Below are positions 38,442-40,484 of a DNA stretch of 40,484 bases, piece by piece (positions within the stretch are counted from its first letter, which is position 1; each line of letters opens with the position of its first letter). The notes beneath the pieces were generated by a model that worked only from the letters and a program-made list of their open reading frames with translations, had not been told where the DNA came from and did no database searches. The DNA lies in assembly GCA_017473335.1 (NCBI GenBank), contig JAFULN010000060.1:1-40484 (forward strand). The letters run 5' to 3'. The stretch comes from Erysipelotrichaceae bacterium. GTDB taxonomy: Bacteria > Bacillota_I > Bacilli_A > Erysipelotrichales > Erysipelotrichaceae. Position numbers and translations under genes: made by a program.

Positions 38442-40205
38442 ATGAAGAAGTTTAGTACATTTATACTTTGTGTCTTAACTGTCTTAATGATCAGTGGATG
38501 TATGAACAGTCAACCACTAGTGGATGAACTTTTTTCTTGTTATACAGAAGATCAAAATGGTCATCAAATTAAGGGGTTCTATTCAGAAAAAGATCAGCAA
38601 TGGTTTTTATTTCTGACATCTGTACAAAACATGGAAGAAGTTGTTGTGAATCTTGAAGGAAAAATCAAAAAAGCGTCAAATGGATCATTGGATACAAAAA
38701 ATAACACACTTACTCATGCTTTTAAGAAAAGTGGAGATCAAGTTGTTTTGACAACTCAAAATGGCAATGAAATCATAATTTCAGCTTATCAGTCTCAGTT
38801 GCCTTCAGTATATATTGATTTGAATGAGACAACATTGGATGAAATTCATGTGGACAAGAATAACAAATTTGAAGGAAATAGTGTTTACATTTATGATCTG
38901 GATGAGGAGTTTGATTTATGTGTTGAAAACACGGTTCAAATCAAAGGCCGAGGAAATTCCACTTGGAGAAATTATGAAAAGAAAGCCTATCAAATTAAGT
39001 TTGAAGAAAAAACATCTGTAATGGGGATGGAAAAAGCTAAAAAGTGGGTATTAATGGCGAATGCTTCAGATGATAGCATGATTCGTACAAAACTCGTTTA
39101 TGATACTGCAGAAAAAATGGATTTTGATTTTGTCACTGAGATGAAATATGTGGATTTGTGGATAGAGGGAGATTATCGTGGAACTTTTATGATTGGTGAA
39201 AAGGTTGAACCAGGAAATGGAAGGCTTGAACTCAGTCATGAAGCAGGTGCATTGTTTGAAGATGACCAGGCTTTTTTTGAAGAGGAAGATTATTGGTTTG
39301 TGAATGAAGAATTGAATCGTATTTTTACGATGAAAGAAATCAATGAAGAAGAGTATGCATATGAAGCAATAGATGATTTTAATAACTCTTTAGGAGCATT
39401 TGTTCGCTATCTTTATAGTACGCCATCAAATGAAGTGACAGTGGATGATTTGTCTCGAATGATAGATGTAGATTCATTTGTAAAATATTATGTGATTAAT
39501 GAATTTGTTTTAAATCAGGAGTCATTTCTAACATGCTTTTACTGGTATAAAGATGGACCAGCAGATGTAATTCACTTAGGACCAATATGGGATTATGATA
39601 CTTGTATGGGAAATGATGGAGTAGATGCTTCAGAAATATTGGGTACAAAGCAAATAATCTTTAGATATCTTCTGGCATGCGAGGAATTTCATCAGCTCAC
39701 AGAAGATGCTTATCAGCAATATCAAAGTCTTTTGTTTAGCATGGATAATCTGGCAAAAAAACTCACAGAGGATATTTCTACTTCTGCAATAATGAATTAC
39801 TATCGCTGGAATGTGCTTGGAAAAGTAAATCCAAAGGGTGGTTTGGATTTCGGAAATAGTTTTAGTGAAGCTTCTGATACGCTCTATCAATGGCTTAATA
39901 ATCGAGAAATATCATTTGTATTAGCGGATAGTTCAGTAGTGACGAGTGTAGTCTCACCAGAGCAGAAGATACTATCTTTGTATTTCTGTGATGAAAATGA
40001 TTATGAAACTATGGATATTGCTGTATGGAGTCAGATAAACGGCCAAGATGATCTTATTTGGTACCAAGCTGAAAAGAAAGAAGATGGTTCATGGGTACTG
40101 GATGTTGATTTAAGGCAGCATAAAGGTGAGGGTTTGTACCATATTGCAGCTTATCCTGATGGAAGAACATCTAATGAATTTACAGGTCTTTGTTATGTTG
40201 AATAA
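38442..40205 (+). CDS. CotH-kinase-family lipoprotein
   Basis: The 587-residue protein starts with a signal and lipobox (VLMISGC, C20), so it is probably a surface lipoprotein. Residues about 120-480 match the CotH kinase domain: QIKGRGNSTWRNYEKKAYQI, WVLMANASDDSMIRTKLVYD, IGEKVEPGNGRL, and the metal-binding IWDYDTCMGN (D384, D386). CotH of Bacillus is an atypical kinase that phosphorylates spore coat proteins. Relatives without spore context are widespread and of unknown target. The C-terminal part (about 500-587) is beta-rich with an Ig-like look. AGGAG precedes the ATG. The rhamnose operon is next to it. Confidence 0.85.
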   Translation: MKKFSTFILCVLTVLMISGCMNSQPLVDELFSCYTEDQNGHQIKGFYSEKDQQWFLFLTSVQNMEEVVVNLEGKIKKASNGSLDTKNNTLTHAFKKSGDQVVLTTQNGNEIIISAYQSQLPSVYIDLNETTLDEIHVDKNNKFEGNSVYIYDLDEEFDLCVENTVQIKGRGNSTWRNYEKKAYQIKFEEKTSVMGMEKAKKWVLMANASDDSMIRTKLVYDTAEKMDFDFVTEMKYVDLWIEGDYRGTFMIGEKVEPGNGRLELSHEAGALFEDDQAFFEEEDYWFVNEELNRIFTMKEINEEEYAYEAIDDFNNSLGAFVRYLYSTPSNEVTVDDLSRMIDVDSFVKYYVINEFVLNQESFLTCFYWYKDGPADVIHLGPIWDYDTCMGNDGVDASEILGTKQIIFRYLLACEEFHQLTEDAYQQYQSLLFSMDNLAKKLTEDISTSAIMNYYRWNVLGKVNPKGGLDFGNSFSEASDTLYQWLNNREISFVLADSSVVTSVVSPEQKILSLYFCDENDYETMDIAVWSQINGQDDLIWYQAEKKEDGSWVLDVDLRQHKGEGLYHIAAYPDGRTSNEFTGLCYVE

Positions 40206-40230
40206 ATTGATAGTTAATATTATAGGGTCT

Positions 40231-40303
40231 CCAACGAATAGTGTGGACACACAAATAGTTGACAACTAATCGTGTGGAGAAATTCCAACATCTAGTGTGG
40301 AGA
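40231..40303. repeat. Three imperfect 19-bp direct repeats beside a transposase
   Basis: Copies at 40231-40249, 40262-40280 and 40285-40303 share the pattern xCAACnnnnxGTGTGGAxA. They lie beyond the 3' end of a transposase gene, where an insertion element should have its end, and may be transposase-binding sites. Confidence 0.7.
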
Positions 40304-40304
40304 G

Positions 40305-40341
40305 AAAGAGGTCTAACCTAGTGATAGGAAAGACCTCTTTT
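40305..40341. terminator. Bidirectional hairpin between repeats and transposase
   Basis: AAAGAGGTCT pairs with AGACCTCTTT, and inside it CCTA pairs with TAGG. T's follow on the plus strand. On the minus strand TTTCTC follows, serving the transposase. Confidence 0.75.
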
Positions 40342-40348
40342 TACATGG

Positions 40349-40484
40349 TTATTTGATCAGAAAACCAGTCTTATTAACAGCGTAAATAATACGTTTTCTT
40401 CGTCTTTCAATGTTTCTAATGCCTTTGGTATTGAATAAAAGAGTAGAAACAATGGCATTCATACTTTCAGCTACACTAGAGTTG
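40349..40484 (-). CDS. Transposase C-terminus (partial)
   Basis: The frame runs off the window edge. The last 44 residues start NSSVAESMN and include TKGIRNIERRRKRIIYAVNK. An N-x3-AE-x2-N segment (the AE supplies the catalytic Glu) followed by a basic region is typical of the end of DDE transposases, such as the ISL3 group. The exact family cannot be fixed from so little. It appears intact at its 3' end. Confidence 0.6.
   Translation of the reverse strand, partial: NSSVAESMNAIVSTLLFNTKGIRNIERRRKRIIYAVNKTGFLIK

Noticed and set aside
40206-40348. CRISPR array from the repeated GTGTGGA pattern
   Set aside because: Only three imperfect short copies with uneven spacing. They fit an insertion-element end better.

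Overview
The window reads as a stretch of chromosome from a low-GC, Gram-positive (Firmicutes) anaerobe. A member of the Erysipelotrichia or a related gut lineage is my best guess. Support comes from AT-rich DNA with strong AGGAGG-type ribosome binding sites, the ligA-camS-gatCAB arrangement, a T-box in front of pheST, Rex and CcpA-type operators in front of adhE, a GatA with a Mollicutes-like [10 protein letters not shown] active-site segment (recalled, not searched), and a SpoIID/peptidoglycan-binding protein of the type found in spore formers. No rRNA, tRNA or CRISPR array was seen. The order is mostly housekeeping, with mobile or recombination-associated genes at both edges.

Layout. 1-642: the 3' part of an Rpn/PD-(D/E)XK-type protein. 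847-6976: ligA, a CamS-like lipoprotein and gatC-gatA-gatB in one tight operon. 7111-9170: an unknown membrane-anchored protein and an RlmD-type rRNA methyltransferase. 9194-10075 (minus): a ferritin-like/VIT1 fusion. 10174-14321: a deoxyinosine-type DNA glycosylase, an asparagine synthetase with a ruined glutaminase site, an RluA-family pseudouridine synthase, a CzrA-like ArsR regulator and a DEDDh exonuclease. 14383-17532: an FMN-dependent alpha-hydroxy-acid oxidase, a manganese riboswitch with mntP, and (minus) mgtE with an unclassified structured leader. 17724-20513 (minus): tgt-queA-queH for queuosine. 20604-23691: a membrane protein with a membrane-anchored amidase, a patatin-like lipase and serC. 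23711-26323 (minus): adhE. 26524-28682: the spore-type peptidoglycan-binding protein and (minus) acylphosphatase. 28771-32470: T-box, pheS, pheT. 32570-34726: a HerA-like ATPase (DUF853), a tiny lysine-rich protein and (minus) a four-helix-bundle protein. 34902-38373: rfbA-rfbB-rfbD-rfbC for dTDP-L-rhamnose. 38442-40205: a CotH-kinase lipoprotein. 40231-40484: repeats and the C-terminus of a transposase.

How the parts work together. Four loci between 9.2 and 17.7 kb deal with metals: the ferritin-VIT1 exporter, the CzrA-like sensor, MntP under a riboswitch, and MgtE under its own leader. The queuosine genes make a base exchange, ribosyl transfer and reduction series. The rhamnose genes feed a surface polysaccharide, and their codon use differs from the housekeeping genes. 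The 3' ends are unusually compact: most genes end with the stop codon inside or touching the terminator hairpin.

I found no obvious defence system or complete novel multi-gene system. The best candidates for something undescribed are the mgtE leader RNA, the asparagine synthetase without its nucleophile, and the DUF853 ATPase with its 46-residue basic partner.
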